This document shows positions 33,492-42,869 of a stretch of DNA of 53,213 nt, piece by piece. The position numbers were made by a program, and so were the translations under genes. The notes below the pieces were generated by a model. It was not told the DNA's origin. It was given only the letters and a program-made list of their open reading frames with translations, and ran no database searches. Source of the DNA: Candidatus Thorarchaeota archaeon (GTDB lineage: Archaea > Asgardarchaeota > Thorarchaeia > Thorarchaeales > Thorarchaeaceae); assembly GCA_011365025.1 (NCBI GenBank), contig RDOF01000021.1:1-53213 (forward strand). Direction: 5' to 3'. How positions within the stretch are numbered: position 1 is the first letter of the stretch; each line of letters begins with the position of its first letter.

Positions 33492-35336
33492 CTAAAGTAG
33501 GAATGTCACAAGTAGGACGATGAGGAACGAGGTGGCTGCCGACGCAATACCCACCCGCTTTGCGATTCCTGCGGCTTCTGCGATATCCTGTGTCAAAATA
33601 TCGAATCCCTTCTCACCAAAGGTTCTAAGTCCTTTTGCAATTCCTTGTCCTATTCCTATCTTCGCAGTCGTCATATCTGCCTTGGCTTCACGGGCTGTAG
33701 TAAGAATAAGGTCAAGAATTAGATCTGGTTTGTGCTGTCCCACCGGCGGATACCCTCTGGAGGAGAGTGAAATTGCATTGACAAGATGCGTATCAGTCGT
33801 TAGAACCTCTGCGTCATCAAATCCCGTTTCTTTCAACGCGACAATGACTGATTCTCTATATCCGGGCTGCATGTTGTTGCCGTCAACCGAAACAAACGCC
33901 ATAGTTCTATCCCCGGATTCCAGCGCAATGACGGTGACGCCTCCTCGTCCGAGCCCCTCCTTTTCTGATACAAGATCCGTAGATGAAGATGCTATTCCAG
34001 CCTTCACAGGCCTCCTAGGTTGTTGAGAAGTTGACAATGCTGCATGCACCAGACTCTTGACATAGAGTTCGGCATCGGGGTCTCCTGCTACAACCGAAAC
34101 CGCCTTGTCGTCAATGCAATTGTGAGCGTCAACAACTGAAACGCATTGCAAATCAGGAAGCTGCATTCTGGCTTCCCTTGCAGCTGAGATACCAACTTCC
34201 AACCCAATATCATCTGTGAATTCGGGCGAGCTTGTGCTTATTGAAAGGAGATCAGGTCCCACAAACGTTGTCCAGAACTTGAATTTACCTGCATCAGTCC
34301 AGTGTGGTCCGGAGATCTTGTCATAGACCTTGGTTTCTTGAATGAGCCGATCGATTTCGGAGATTACTATCGAGAAGTCCTCTTTCGTGGTAAGATTCTG
34401 TTGATGGGTACAGCTCCCATGCATGACAAAGGTTGGAACTCCATAAGTTTCCTTAACATGCTTCATTATCGCTGCAGGCAGTCCACTGCTTCCTATCTCT
34501 CTAAATGGGCCCGGATGCACGTACTCCATTACACCAACTGCTTTGAGGCTCGATTCGTCTTTGATGACCATTATCTCTACAGGAATATCCTCTTTGGTGG
34601 ATATCTTGGTCAATGTGTTTTCTATTGGTACAGAGTTTTGTACGAGATAGTCATAGCCAAATGCCCGTAATAGCTCAGGGCCATCAATTCCCAAATCTCG
34701 CTGGAAGGGTTTGCTAACAGATCGGAAGATGAAATGAACTGCCGCCGAGAACAGTCCATAGGAAATAACCACACTCACTAACCAATTTGCTGGCAGGTTG
34801 AGGAAGTCGGCTGTCTGGGAGTTGATAATTACCATCGTGCTATACCAAAGCAAAGGAATCATCAAAGCTGCCAGGAAATTGCGAACTGGATGATGGTCAC
34901 TAAGGCCAGTCACCAAGAAAGCAAAGGCAAGATATGCTAGCCCCAATCCAAGCATCCACATTCTAATCTCATAATACGCGGAGTTTGTGGCTGTGCTGAC
35001 TATGCTTCCTAGCGCACCAAAGGCCATCCAAAAAATCACTCCGAATTGAACTGAACCAAAGGTTCTACGAAGGTCCAAAGGCGACCCTTCCACTCTCACA
35101 ATGGCATAGAGCAGACCCGTTCCTATGAAGGACGGCACTCCCAATACCGCCAAATACATGAGAAAGGTCACAAGTGGGTCCGATGAGCTTTGAATGACTA
35201 GGCGAAAGAATGATGAAATGGATGAAGCAATAACAAGAGCTAAGGTAATTCTTAACAGAATTCCTCGAAATGTTGGCAGTTGCCAAATCTTCGAGTACAA
35301 ACGTACTGTTTCCTTTACCTTCGCCTTTTCGCCCAA
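33492..35336 (-). CDS. DUF2070-family archaeal membrane protein
   Basis: 614 residues from a TTG at 35336; AGGTGAG about 8 nt upstream decides this start, as the nearby ATG is out of frame. About six hydrophobic segments fill residues 25-220, one more ends the protein (ATSFLIVLLVTFLL). Between them lies a large soluble region with VMHGSCTHQQNLT, VVDAHNCIDDKAVSV and VFVSVDGNNMQPGYRE-like segments, including the DAHN motif typical of DUF2070. The family is almost confined to archaea and has no established function; the soluble part has been compared with phosphoesterase-type folds (DAH and H-rich motifs). It is divergent from the PadR-ABC operon. Confidence 0.85.
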   Translation of the reverse strand: MGEKAKVKETVRLYSKIWQLPTFRGILLRITLALVIASSISSFFRLVIQSSSDPLVTFLMYLAVLGVPSFIGTGLLYAIVRVEGSPLDLRRTFGSVQFGVIFWMAFGALGSIVSTATNSAYYEIRMWMLGLGLAYLAFAFLVTGLSDHHPVRNFLAALMIPLLWYSTMVIINSQTADFLNLPANWLVSVVISYGLFSAAVHFIFRSVSKPFQRDLGIDGPELLRAFGYDYLVQNSVPIENTLTKISTKEDIPVEIMVIKDESSLKAVGVMEYVHPGPFREIGSSGLPAAIMKHVKETYGVPTFVMHGSCTHQQNLTTKEDFSIVISEIDRLIQETKVYDKISGPHWTDAGKFKFWTTFVGPDLLSISTSSPEFTDDIGLEVGISAAREARMQLPDLQCVSVVDAHNCIDDKAVSVVAGDPDAELYVKSLVHAALSTSQQPRRPVKAGIASSSTDLVSEKEGLGRGGVTVIALESGDRTMAFVSVDGNNMQPGYRESVIVALKETGFDDAEVLTTDTHLVNAISLSSRGYPPVGQHKPDLILDLILTTAREAKADMTTAKIGIGQGIAKGLRTFGEKGFDILTQDIAEAAGIAKRVGIASAATSFLIVLLVTFLL

Positions 35337-35434
35337 GACATGCTCACCTAGTGTCTTGTGGGTCGGGCTCGCATCTTCTTATCAAACTTACCAAGGGCAC
35401 AATCTGCAGCTGCGTGCCCAGTCCCTTTCGATAA

Positions 35435-35466
35435 CTTTATATCGCATCCGATATCGAATGCGATAT
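35435..35466 (+). promoter_or_regulatory. PadR promoter with near-perfect palindromic operator
   Basis: A CTTTATAT box (35435-35442) overlaps a 28-bp palindrome at 35439-35466: ATATCGCAT at 35439-35447 and ATGCGATAT at 35458-35466, with a CGATATCG-like core. Only one base pair breaks symmetry. Transcription start is predicted near 35463, and the PadR ATG is at 35474. Binding here would hide TATA and the start site, fitting autorepression by PadR, which commonly controls its own operon. Confidence 0.65.
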
Positions 35467-35473
35467 TCTGAAG

Positions 35474-36034
35474 ATGATTCCTATGAACGGCGAGACCCCT
35501 AATCCGGATTGCGAGCATCTGACTATGCCTCAATCAGTTCCTAGAGGCCTTCTTCGTCACATAATTCCACGTCTTTTGAGGTCCAAAGAGATGACTGGCA
35601 CCGAGATTATGCAGCGACTTCGAGAACTCTCAAATGACGAGTGGAATCCAAGCCCTGGCACGATTTACCCCATGCTCTCATCTTTAGAAGAAGATGGTAC
35701 TATTGAAGCTGCCTCAACTGAGGGCCGAAGCAAGACATATCGTCTTACAGAACAGGGAAAGAAACAGATGATATTTGTCGTTAAGCACAGGAGGGGTGAA
35801 GTGGGAGAAAAAACACGGCTTGGGCCACGACTTTGGGAACAGCTCCTTGATCCTGAAGAACGCCTCCATTTCCATATGCATGGAATGGAGCATTCAGTTG
35901 AATCATTTGAGTCCGTGGCGAATTCACTGGATAAAAGACACCAGCAGCAATTGCTTCGTCATCTTGAAGAGATGGCCGCAAAGATTTCCTCAATCATCGA
36001 CAAACTAAAGACTGGAGCCACAAAGAATGTCTAG
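35474..36034 (+). CDS. PadR-family transcriptional regulator
   Basis: 186 residues, ATG 35474; in-frame ATGs at 35483 and 35525 are alternatives. The winged helix-turn-helix spans about residues 23-95: GLLRHIIPRLLRSKEMTG, EIMQRL, and the PadR hallmark NPSPGTIYPMLSSLEEDG, then the wing TEGRSKTYRLTEQGK. The C-terminal helical half (ESFESVANSLDKRHQQQ...) is the PadR dimerisation helix. The gene overlaps the first ABC-transporter gene by 8 nt. PadR proteins respond to toxic compounds or drugs and often repress neighbouring efflux pumps, so it is likely the operon's ligand-responsive repressor. The ligand is unknown. Confidence 0.9.
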   Translation: MIPMNGETPNPDCEHLTMPQSVPRGLLRHIIPRLLRSKEMTGTEIMQRLRELSNDEWNPSPGTIYPMLSSLEEDGTIEAASTEGRSKTYRLTEQGKKQMIFVVKHRRGEVGEKTRLGPRLWEQLLDPEERLHFHMHGMEHSVESFESVANSLDKRHQQQLLRHLEEMAAKISSIIDKLKTGATKNV

Positions 36035-37895
36035 AGATAATGGCGGTCAAACGATACGAAAGACTCCCTGGAGATACATGCTTAGCGGTATGACCCGGAA
36101 CAAGGCTGTTGCCAGCGTAGGTCTTCTGCTGACGATGGTTTCTACTTTGCTTACGGTATTTCCGGCAGTGTTCATCGGGTTGGCAGCAACTGAGATAAAG
36201 AATACGGGCGCATTGACGCCCCAATTTATGGTCTATGTATGGCTAATAGTGATTTTTGGCCTGGTCTATATGGGCCTCTTCTTTGTTGGAGGATGGGTCT
36301 GGGCGACGCTTACTCTGCGCTGGGAGCGTGATGCTAGGCAAGACTTCTTTGAAGCTCTTCAAGTAAACAGCATGACATTTCATGACGAGTTTGACAGCAA
36401 ACGTCTTCTTGCAGTTGCAATGCAGGATATCCAATGGGTTCGTTTCTCTCTTAATCCTGCACTACGAAATATAGCCGGTGGACTTGCCTCATTCTTGTTA
36501 ACAAGCATTCTTCTAATACAGATGGACTGGATTCCTGGGCTCAATACTCTGCTAATCCTTCAGCTCGGGAGCTTATCTGTCCCGATTTACGGATTCACCC
36601 TCATTATGCTGATTGGTTCTCCAATCTACTTCGTCTTCTCGTATCGTTATGCTAGTGCCATAGAACCTGTGAGAAGGAAGCGTTCTGAGAGTAACGAAGC
36701 ATTGACTTCCGTGACTCAAGGAGTGTTTCAAGGCATCGAAGTCGTTAGAGCATTTGGCGCAAGTGATTTTGAGGTGGAGAAATTCCATGACGTCAGCAAG
36801 ACTCAGGAATTGCTTACTGCAAAAGAGGGTAAGCTCTCAGCATTTTACATTCCTGCATTGATTCTCGCAGGTATGACGACGGTGGCCTTTGCATACGCGG
36901 GGTATGCGGTAATCAATGAAATCATGGATATCGGCCAGATGATAACAATTCTTGGCCTTCTAACATCCCTTCAGGGTCTCAATTTTCAGTTTCCACATAT
37001 GCTTCTCATGCTTAGAGGCGGCTATGTCAACGCTCAACGCATTGTGAACTTCCTCAACTGGGAAGATCCCATGATTGAACCTGAAGAAGAAGTCTTGGAT
37101 GTGAATTGGACAGGTGATATTGTCTTTAACAATGTGAGTTTCAAATATGGCCAAGAGGATAATGGAGGCTCTCACTATGCGATAAAGGACCTCTCTTTTT
37201 GCATTCCGGGAGGCTCTCGAGTCGCACTTATCGGAGGCCCTGGTGCAGGAAAAAGCACCGTTTTAAAGCTCCTGCTCCGTTTGTACGATCCCAGCGAAGG
37301 AGAAATCAAGGTTGGGGGCACCGACCTGCGAACTGTATCGACGAAATCGGTGAGAAACTCCGTAGGTCTTGTGGAACAGGATATTTTCCTATTCAGGATG
37401 ACCATTCGCGAGAATATCGCCTTTGGCCGGTCTAACGCCTCTGATAATGAGATTGCTGAGGCAGCGAGGCGCGCACAGGCTGATGAGTTCATTGTAAAAA
37501 TGCCTGAAGGCTATGACACAATGATTGGCGAACGCGGAATGACACTTAGTGGAGGACAGCGGCAAAGACTTGCAATAGCGCGAACAATAGTCCAAGATCC
37601 AAAAATCCTTCTTCTTGATGACTCGGTGAGCGCCGTTGACGCTCAGACTGAATACCTTATGAGAAAGGCACTTGATGAAGTAATGCTGAACCGTACCAGT
37701 ATCACAGTCACTCAAAGACTACGAACCCTCATGGAATCAGATTTGGTGATTATCCTCGACAAAGGCCATCTTGTGGCAGTTGGAACCCACCAAGAATTGC
37801 TGAGTATTTCAGATCACTATCGTCGTGTTTTCGAAAGGCTTCCCGGTGCACAGGAGATACTTGCAGCCGTTCCAAAGAGAGGGGGTGCTACTTAA
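36027..37895 (+). CDS. ABC exporter half-transporter with degenerate nucleotide-binding site
   Basis: 622 residues: membrane domain with six hydrophobic segments (about 20-320), then a nucleotide-binding domain. Walker A GGPGAGKST (about 403), Q-loop LVEQDIFLF, signature LSGGQRQRLAIA, Walker B ILLLDDSVSAVD (about 525). The catalytic Glu after Walker B is Asp, and the switch-loop His is Gln (ITVTQRLRTL). Such changes mark the non-hydrolysing site of heterodimeric type IV exporters (BmrCD, TM287/288-like). Its own signature LSGGQ is intact and should complete the partner's active site. It overlaps padR by 8 nt and the next gene by 1 nt. Substrates are probably lipophilic drugs, lipids or peptides. 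Confidence 0.92.
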   Translation: MSRDNGGQTIRKTPWRYMLSGMTRNKAVASVGLLLTMVSTLLTVFPAVFIGLAATEIKNTGALTPQFMVYVWLIVIFGLVYMGLFFVGGWVWATLTLRWERDARQDFFEALQVNSMTFHDEFDSKRLLAVAMQDIQWVRFSLNPALRNIAGGLASFLLTSILLIQMDWIPGLNTLLILQLGSLSVPIYGFTLIMLIGSPIYFVFSYRYASAIEPVRRKRSESNEALTSVTQGVFQGIEVVRAFGASDFEVEKFHDVSKTQELLTAKEGKLSAFYIPALILAGMTTVAFAYAGYAVINEIMDIGQMITILGLLTSLQGLNFQFPHMLLMLRGGYVNAQRIVNFLNWEDPMIEPEEEVLDVNWTGDIVFNNVSFKYGQEDNGGSHYAIKDLSFCIPGGSRVALIGGPGAGKSTVLKLLLRLYDPSEGEIKVGGTDLRTVSTKSVRNSVGLVEQDIFLFRMTIRENIAFGRSNASDNEIAEAARRAQADEFIVKMPEGYDTMIGERGMTLSGGQRQRLAIARTIVQDPKILLLDDSVSAVDAQTEYLMRKALDEVMLNRTSITVTQRLRTLMESDLVIILDKGHLVAVGTHQELLSISDHYRRVFERLPGAQEILAAVPKRGGAT

Positions 37896-40015
37896 TGGTC
37901 ATGCACGGACCGGCCGGTGGCCGTGGTGGTCCTCGTGGTCTTATGAGAAAAAATGAGGCGCGAAGTCGCCCAATTCGCGTGCTTCTTGGCAGGATGGTAT
38001 ACTACCTTGGAAGATTCAAGCGCATTGTCGCCATTGGCGCAATTCTATCTATTGCTGCAACCATTGTCGGTGTCATTAATCCCTTGGTGCTCAGATCAGG
38101 AATAGACTCAGTCTATCCGGAAGGATCGTTCAATACTCTGGTTTCTCTAACGGTTCTCTTCTTGGTTCTTTCAGTGACGTCTTGGATTATGAGTGGCATC
38201 AACACCTGGATTATGTCAACCGCGCAAGCGGGACTTGTACAGTCCGTCCAAGAAGACGTCTACAAGCATTTGGTTGGAGCTGATCTCTCTTACCATAAGG
38301 CTGAGCAGGCTGGAAATGTGACCTCCAGAGTTACTAATGATGCGACGAATTTGAGCATAGGAATCCAAGTTTTGATTGGCTTTGCAAGTCAAATCCTGAC
38401 ACTTGGAGCATCATTCATTCTACTCTGGGTAATGTCGCCCTATCTTGCCTTAACATCTCTCGTTGTCGTGCCAGGCATACTATTCATTGCAGGGCTTTTT
38501 GGCACAGTAGGACAGAGAATCATGCTTGCATCACAGCGTGCGGCTGGAGAGGTGTCCGGTCAAATTGCAGAGAATCTAAGTGGAATTCATGTTGCCAAAG
38601 CGTTCAACCGTGAAACTGAGCTTGCCGATAATCTAATGTCACTCAATCAGAAAGCCTACCGATTTGGTTTCAAGTTCATGATTCTGATGACGTCGATGCA
38701 GCCGATGATGAATGCTATAGGCCAATTTGCCATCGCTGCTATGCTTTTCGTTGCGGGGTCTCTCGCGGTAGGCACAATTCCTCTACTCTCTCTCGGAGAC
38801 ATCTTTCTGGGTGTATCTCTTGTGCGTGGCATCTTATTCCCGCTTCTCGGACTTAGCATGATGGCAACTCAGGTCCAAGCATCACTCTCTGCAATGGATA
38901 GAGTAGAGGATGTTCTTCAGTCGAAACCAGCAATCACCGATGCCCCCAGTGCAGTTCCTCTGCGTCCCGATAGCGATGGCATTCATTTCAAGAATGTTTC
39001 ATTCGAGTATCTAAAGGACACCCAAGTTCTCAAGGACGTTACCTTCACTATCAACCCTGGAGAGACTGTGGCTATCGTGGGGCATACGGGGGCCGGAAAG
39101 ACAACTATCGCCTCCCTCGTAAACAGATTCTATGACCCGACGAAAGGAGCTATTCTTATCGGAGCCCAGGACATACGCAACGTCGAGCTACATTCCCTCC
39201 ACAAATCAATGTCACTAATCCCTCAGGAACCTTACCTATTTGATGATACGATAATGGAGAACATCAGATACGGCAAACAAGATGCGACCGATGAGGAGAT
39301 CATGAAGCTGTGTGAAATTCTTGGAGCTAACGAGTTTATCGAGGTTCTTGCAAAAGGATATCACACCCAGATCATTCAAAGTGGAAAGAATTTGAGTGCT
39401 GGCCAGCGTCAAATGATAACAATTGCTCGGACTATGCTGGCAAATCCAAGAATCCTCATTCTTGATGAAGCCACAAGTCGGCTTGACGCATACAGCGAGT
39501 CTCTTGTACAGGATGCCCAAGAGCTCCTTTTCAGTGGCCGTACCACCATTGTAATCGCTCATCGCTTAACAACAATTGCTAATGCATCTCGTATACTTGT
39601 CTTTGAACACGGTGTCTTGGTAGAACAAGGAACGCATGAAGAACTCCTTGCACTAAATGGGATGTTCAAGGCCCTCTATGACACCTACTATGCTCACCAA
39701 GGACTCGAGGAACTAACCGAGGATATCGTTTCGACAGCGGCTGAAGAGGCTGCAAAGAGCGGCATCGATGCGCCTCAGGCAGTCATTCCTGGTATGATGC
39801 CGGGCAGCATGCAAGGTGGTATGCCAAGCGGAATGGGTGAAATGCACGGCGGAGGCATGGGACCATCGCCGGAAATGATGAGGCGAATAATGGAAAATCC
39901 TGAACAGATGCCTCCTGAGATGCGAGAGCGTCTAATGGAAAGACTCGCCAATTCCAACGATCCAAGGGCGCAAGAAATGCTACGAAAGATGAAGGAGAAG
40001 ATGGAGGGCTCCTAG
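37895..40015 (+). CDS. ABC exporter half-transporter (catalytic-site subunit) with Met/Gly-rich C-terminal tail
   Basis: 706 residues; ATG shares its A with the upstream TAA. A basic Gly-rich N-terminus (GGRGGPRG) precedes six membrane segments and a nucleotide-binding domain: Walker A GHTGAGKTT (about 395), Q-loop LIPQEPYLF, signature LSAGQRQMITIA, Walker B ILILDEATSRLD with the catalytic Glu, switch VIAHRLTTI with His. LSAGQ is the degenerate signature expected to pair with the upstream subunit's degenerate Walker B, so the two form one exporter with one consensus site. After the ABC fold, about 75 residues (630-706) are rich in Met and Gly, with about sixteen Met, then a helical, charged end (PPEMRERLMERLA). 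The stop shares CTAG with the convergent gene. Confidence 0.92.
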   Translation: MVMHGPAGGRGGPRGLMRKNEARSRPIRVLLGRMVYYLGRFKRIVAIGAILSIAATIVGVINPLVLRSGIDSVYPEGSFNTLVSLTVLFLVLSVTSWIMSGINTWIMSTAQAGLVQSVQEDVYKHLVGADLSYHKAEQAGNVTSRVTNDATNLSIGIQVLIGFASQILTLGASFILLWVMSPYLALTSLVVVPGILFIAGLFGTVGQRIMLASQRAAGEVSGQIAENLSGIHVAKAFNRETELADNLMSLNQKAYRFGFKFMILMTSMQPMMNAIGQFAIAAMLFVAGSLAVGTIPLLSLGDIFLGVSLVRGILFPLLGLSMMATQVQASLSAMDRVEDVLQSKPAITDAPSAVPLRPDSDGIHFKNVSFEYLKDTQVLKDVTFTINPGETVAIVGHTGAGKTTIASLVNRFYDPTKGAILIGAQDIRNVELHSLHKSMSLIPQEPYLFDDTIMENIRYGKQDATDEEIMKLCEILGANEFIEVLAKGYHTQIIQSGKNLSAGQRQMITIARTMLANPRILILDEATSRLDAYSESLVQDAQELLFSGRTTIVIAHRLTTIANASRILVFEHGVLVEQGTHEELLALNGMFKALYDTYYAHQGLEELTEDIVSTAAEEAAKSGIDAPQAVIPGMMPGSMQGGMPSGMGEMHGGGMGPSPEMMRRIMENPEQMPPEMRERLMERLANSNDPRAQEMLRKMKEKMEGS

Positions 40016-40785
40016 ACCTCCTCTAAGTCCTTGGCCGAAGCCAAAGCGGCTCCCAAGACCAAGTATGCTATGATGCCAAGCGCCTGGCCACCTGGTTCAA
40101 CTGGAGAGTAGTCTGATATGCTCCAGAGTGCTTGCCGAAGAAACACCATTAGGAGGGCGATAAAAGAAAACCCCAAGGGAATGCGAATTTTCCCTTGCCT
40201 GAAGACCATGGTTACAAGAGCCAAAGCTGCCACGATCATACCAAGCCCTATTGTCCCTGGTGCAGTCGCAAGAATTTCTACTATGTTTCTTTCTGGTGTG
40301 AAAACCGAAAGCGTCGCAACGACAAGAAACATCGCGGACACAGGAAGGGCAACGAGGATTGCTACTAGGTTTCTATCACTAATTGCTCCTAGGACCATAT
40401 TTGACGCCCGAAGATAGCCGAGAACACCAAATGCCCACAGTAGCATTCCAGGAAATTGTGTGAGGCTGATTAGGAAGTAAAACGCTTCGCTTTCCTCTAA
40501 ATGGCTTATAATTCCGATTGATATCTCTGCCACTGAATACAAAACCAGACCAAGAGCAAGGAGAAGATTCATGAAATGAAATCGGTCACTTCTAGAGAGG
40601 TCTTCTCTTCCAAAATAACCCAAACCGAGTATACCCACAAGAATTGCAGCCATTGGTGCTAGGGCTTTCGAAATGGTGCCAAGGAAACCAACCTCCTGTG
40701 CGCTCCATAGTATTAGAAAGACCATAGATACAGTGAATCCACTAATCAGGAGCAGGGCCGTTACATTGATTCTTGACGATTCCAA
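40012..40785 (-). CDS. Polytopic membrane protein, function unknown
   Basis: 257 residues from TTG 40785, with GGAGAG about 10 nt upstream; no ATG is available near the start. About seven hydrophobic segments, evenly spaced (about 7-30, 37-56, 70-92, 103-125, 142-163, 175-196 and 203-220, with an eighth weaker one at the C-terminus). Short loops, no catalytic motif. The 7-8 span layout is that of several sensor-type or permease-like families; I cannot pick one. Its stop overlaps the exporter gene's stop by 4 nt, tail to tail. Confidence 0.65.
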   Translation of the reverse strand: MESSRINVTALLLISGFTVSMVFLILWSAQEVGFLGTISKALAPMAAILVGILGLGYFGREDLSRSDRFHFMNLLLALGLVLYSVAEISIGIISHLEESEAFYFLISLTQFPGMLLWAFGVLGYLRASNMVLGAISDRNLVAILVALPVSAMFLVVATLSVFTPERNIVEILATAPGTIGLGMIVAALALVTMVFRQGKIRIPLGFSFIALLMVFLRQALWSISDYSPVEPGGQALGIIAYLVLGAALASAKDLEEV

Positions 40786-40874
40786 TGGTTTGCAACTCTC
40801 CGTAGGCCGCCAATCCTAAAGCAGTCAATGGCGGATATGTTTGTTTCTCTGATATGACCTAAGCATAGTGAATT

Positions 40875-42068
40875 CTACACGGTCAGCAATTCCCATTGGA
40901 TTCCATAGGCTGTTCGGGGAAATTGCTTCTCAATCTTGCTTCGGGTATTGCAGAGGATGCTGTTGATGGGGTGTATTCCCATGTACATGCCTGCCTTTTT
41001 CACAATTCTCTGGAAAAGAGAATCAAACCCCTCTGCTAGTGATTCGGGTGCAATGCTACCTTTTACTGCCGCTGTATTGAGCGTGGTCTTTATCTCGACA
41101 TCCACACCTGACTCTAGCTCCACAAATGCAAGCCAATGAAAAATGGCCGTTACTTCGTTCCTAGATTTGTAGAACAGCTTTCGGGCTGTATTAATTCCGA
41201 GGATTGTTGCTGTGCCTTTGAGAATGTTCTGGAGTGCCGTGGAGTAAAGCACGGTTGTTGCCTGTGATGGCGAAACGAGTTCGACAGCCCTTTGCTGCGC
41301 GAGACGCCCAATATCATCAAGGAATTTTTTGAGATCCGAGGTGCTTACTCTTTCTGCAGCAATCGAGAGGGGCGTTTCACCATCCAGCTGCAGCAATACG
41401 CTGGCCGTTTCAAATGAGATTTCTTCTCCCGCTTCTGCCATTTCAGAAAGCGCAGTTGTTTGATAGATATCATCCGGATGTGCCGAATGAGAGATCCTAA
41501 TTGCCTTCTCCCAGTAAGCTTCTGCTGCCATATTCAGAGCCAATTCAACCGGGACCTCAAGGAATTTCGCAGCGTCTTCTATTGAGCAGACTGGCGGTAT
41601 TACCCTGAGAAAAGAAACCACGGCAGGTCTCGAAGTGTAGTACTCCCAATCATTCTTCACTTCGATTACCGTGTCTGGCTGTATTTCTTCTCTTACAAAT
41701 TCCTCAATCACGTTTCTCTCAAAACGTGTGTACACAGCTAAATCTAGGTCAACCCAGCGCAACAAACCAAACTGCTCTTCAAAGGAACCTATGAGTCGTT
41801 TGATTTTGTCTCTAAGCTGTGCAGAGTCTTCCTTGGCTGAAACGGCTCCCAGAATCCAATCTCCGAATTCTACGACAATCTTGTGGTCGGTCCCTTCAAA
41901 TGCCCTGGCTTTAGACTTCACTGACCTGGTTGCTTCGTCGAAAAAGGAGGTCATGGCAACAAGAAACGAGGACAGCAGATGAGGATCAAAGACAGCTTCA
42001 CCGAAGTCGTGATGATACATGCAGACTCCTGTGTCACGTTTGATTATGTATAGGCTGTTTACTTGCAT
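40875..42068 (-). CDS. Soluble longin/roadblock-like domain protein, paralogue of the receptor's cytoplasmic domain
   Basis: 397 residues, ATG 42068; no signal or membrane segment. The N-terminal about 125 residues (SLYIIKRDTGVCMYHHDFGE, then DPHLLSSFLVAMTSFFDEA, then WILGAVSAKEDSAQLRDKI) match the domain after the membrane span of the giant receptor (17067-22193), with the shared pattern G-x-C-x(3)-H-x-FGEA and L-x-S-F-x-x-A-x-TS. A winged-helix-like part (about 145-215) and an about 180-residue C-terminal domain with VELVSPSQATTVLYSTALQ and TRKLFYKSRNEVTAIFHW-like features follow. Longin/roadblock folds in Asgard archaea and eukaryotes often bind small GTPases or form homo/heterodimers. A partner or regulator role for the receptor is an inference. 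Confidence 0.7.
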   Translation of the reverse strand: MQVNSLYIIKRDTGVCMYHHDFGEAVFDPHLLSSFLVAMTSFFDEATRSVKSKARAFEGTDHKIVVEFGDWILGAVSAKEDSAQLRDKIKRLIGSFEEQFGLLRWVDLDLAVYTRFERNVIEEFVREEIQPDTVIEVKNDWEYYTSRPAVVSFLRVIPPVCSIEDAAKFLEVPVELALNMAAEAYWEKAIRISHSAHPDDIYQTTALSEMAEAGEEISFETASVLLQLDGETPLSIAAERVSTSDLKKFLDDIGRLAQQRAVELVSPSQATTVLYSTALQNILKGTATILGINTARKLFYKSRNEVTAIFHWLAFVELESGVDVEIKTTLNTAAVKGSIAPESLAEGFDSLFQRIVKKAGMYMGIHPINSILCNTRSKIEKQFPRTAYGIQWELLTV

Positions 42069-42230
42069 TTAGCTATTCCTCATCCTCTGGGGGTGGCGTC
42101 TGCTATTAGTCCTGCAATCCCGGATGGTCTTGATTCTCTCTGGGCTCTTTTCTTATTAGCATTCTAGTAATAGACTCTACAAAACCTACATTGCATTATG
42201 ACTATAAGTAAATGAAAGTGCCTTGTCTGT

Positions 42231-42839
42231 ATGCCCAGTGACGCTACTCATCTGAATTGCCCTGTTTGTCAGCAGGGTACACTGAAAATGTCTTCGATGC
42301 TCTATTCTGTTCCCTATTTCAACGAGCTGGCAATGTTTACCATGAAGTGCTCCAACTGCAACTTCACACGCAATGACGTATTCTCTGCAGAAATGCGAAA
42401 ACCTACAAGGTGGACGCTCCAGGTTACAGACGAGTCAATGCTGCGGATCCGAGTGGTTCGATCGGGCTCAGGGACTATCCGAATGCCCGAGTTTGGAATC
42501 GATATCGAGCCCGGACCAGCAGCTGACGCATTCATCACAAACGTGGAAGGTGTTCTGGTCAGAACCCGGCCTGTCGTCGAAGCTGCAATTCGGTTTGCTG
42601 AAACCAATGCAGAAAGGCAACGAGGCAGTGAGGTCCTCGGTATGATTGATGACGCTATTGACGGGAAACTGGAGTTCACTCTTATCATTGAGGACCCCTC
42701 TGGAGTGAGCGGTATTCTCCCTGACAACTTGCATCTGGTCAAACGTGAGGAGCTTAGTCCCGACGAAGCATCACAACTGCGGGGCGCCCCTATGTGGCTT
42801 GACACGGCTCGTCAGGAGTTCAAGGAGCGTAAGGGTTAA
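42231..42839 (+). CDS. ZPR1-type zinc-finger protein
   Basis: 202 residues. A C4 zinc finger, CPVCQQGTLKMSS...MKCSNCNFTRNDV (residues about 10-50), is joined to the beta-rich ZPR1 core: GTIRMPEFGIDIEPGPAADAFITNVEGVL, with the ITNVEGVL segment that is highly characteristic of ZPR1 A-domains. ZPR1 is shared by archaea and eukaryotes; the eukaryotic protein binds eEF1A and acts as its folding chaperone. Archaea usually carry one copy of the module, as here. A TATA-like TTAAAAC at its 3' end may serve the tRNA gene just downstream. Confidence 0.88.
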   Translation: MPSDATHLNCPVCQQGTLKMSSMLYSVPYFNELAMFTMKCSNCNFTRNDVFSAEMRKPTRWTLQVTDESMLRIRVVRSGSGTIRMPEFGIDIEPGPAADAFITNVEGVLVRTRPVVEAAIRFAETNAERQRGSEVLGMIDDAIDGKLEFTLIIEDPSGVSGILPDNLHLVKREELSPDEASQLRGAPMWLDTARQEFKERKG

Positions 42840-42869
42840 AACGCCACCTTCGAGTCACTCCAACAGCAT

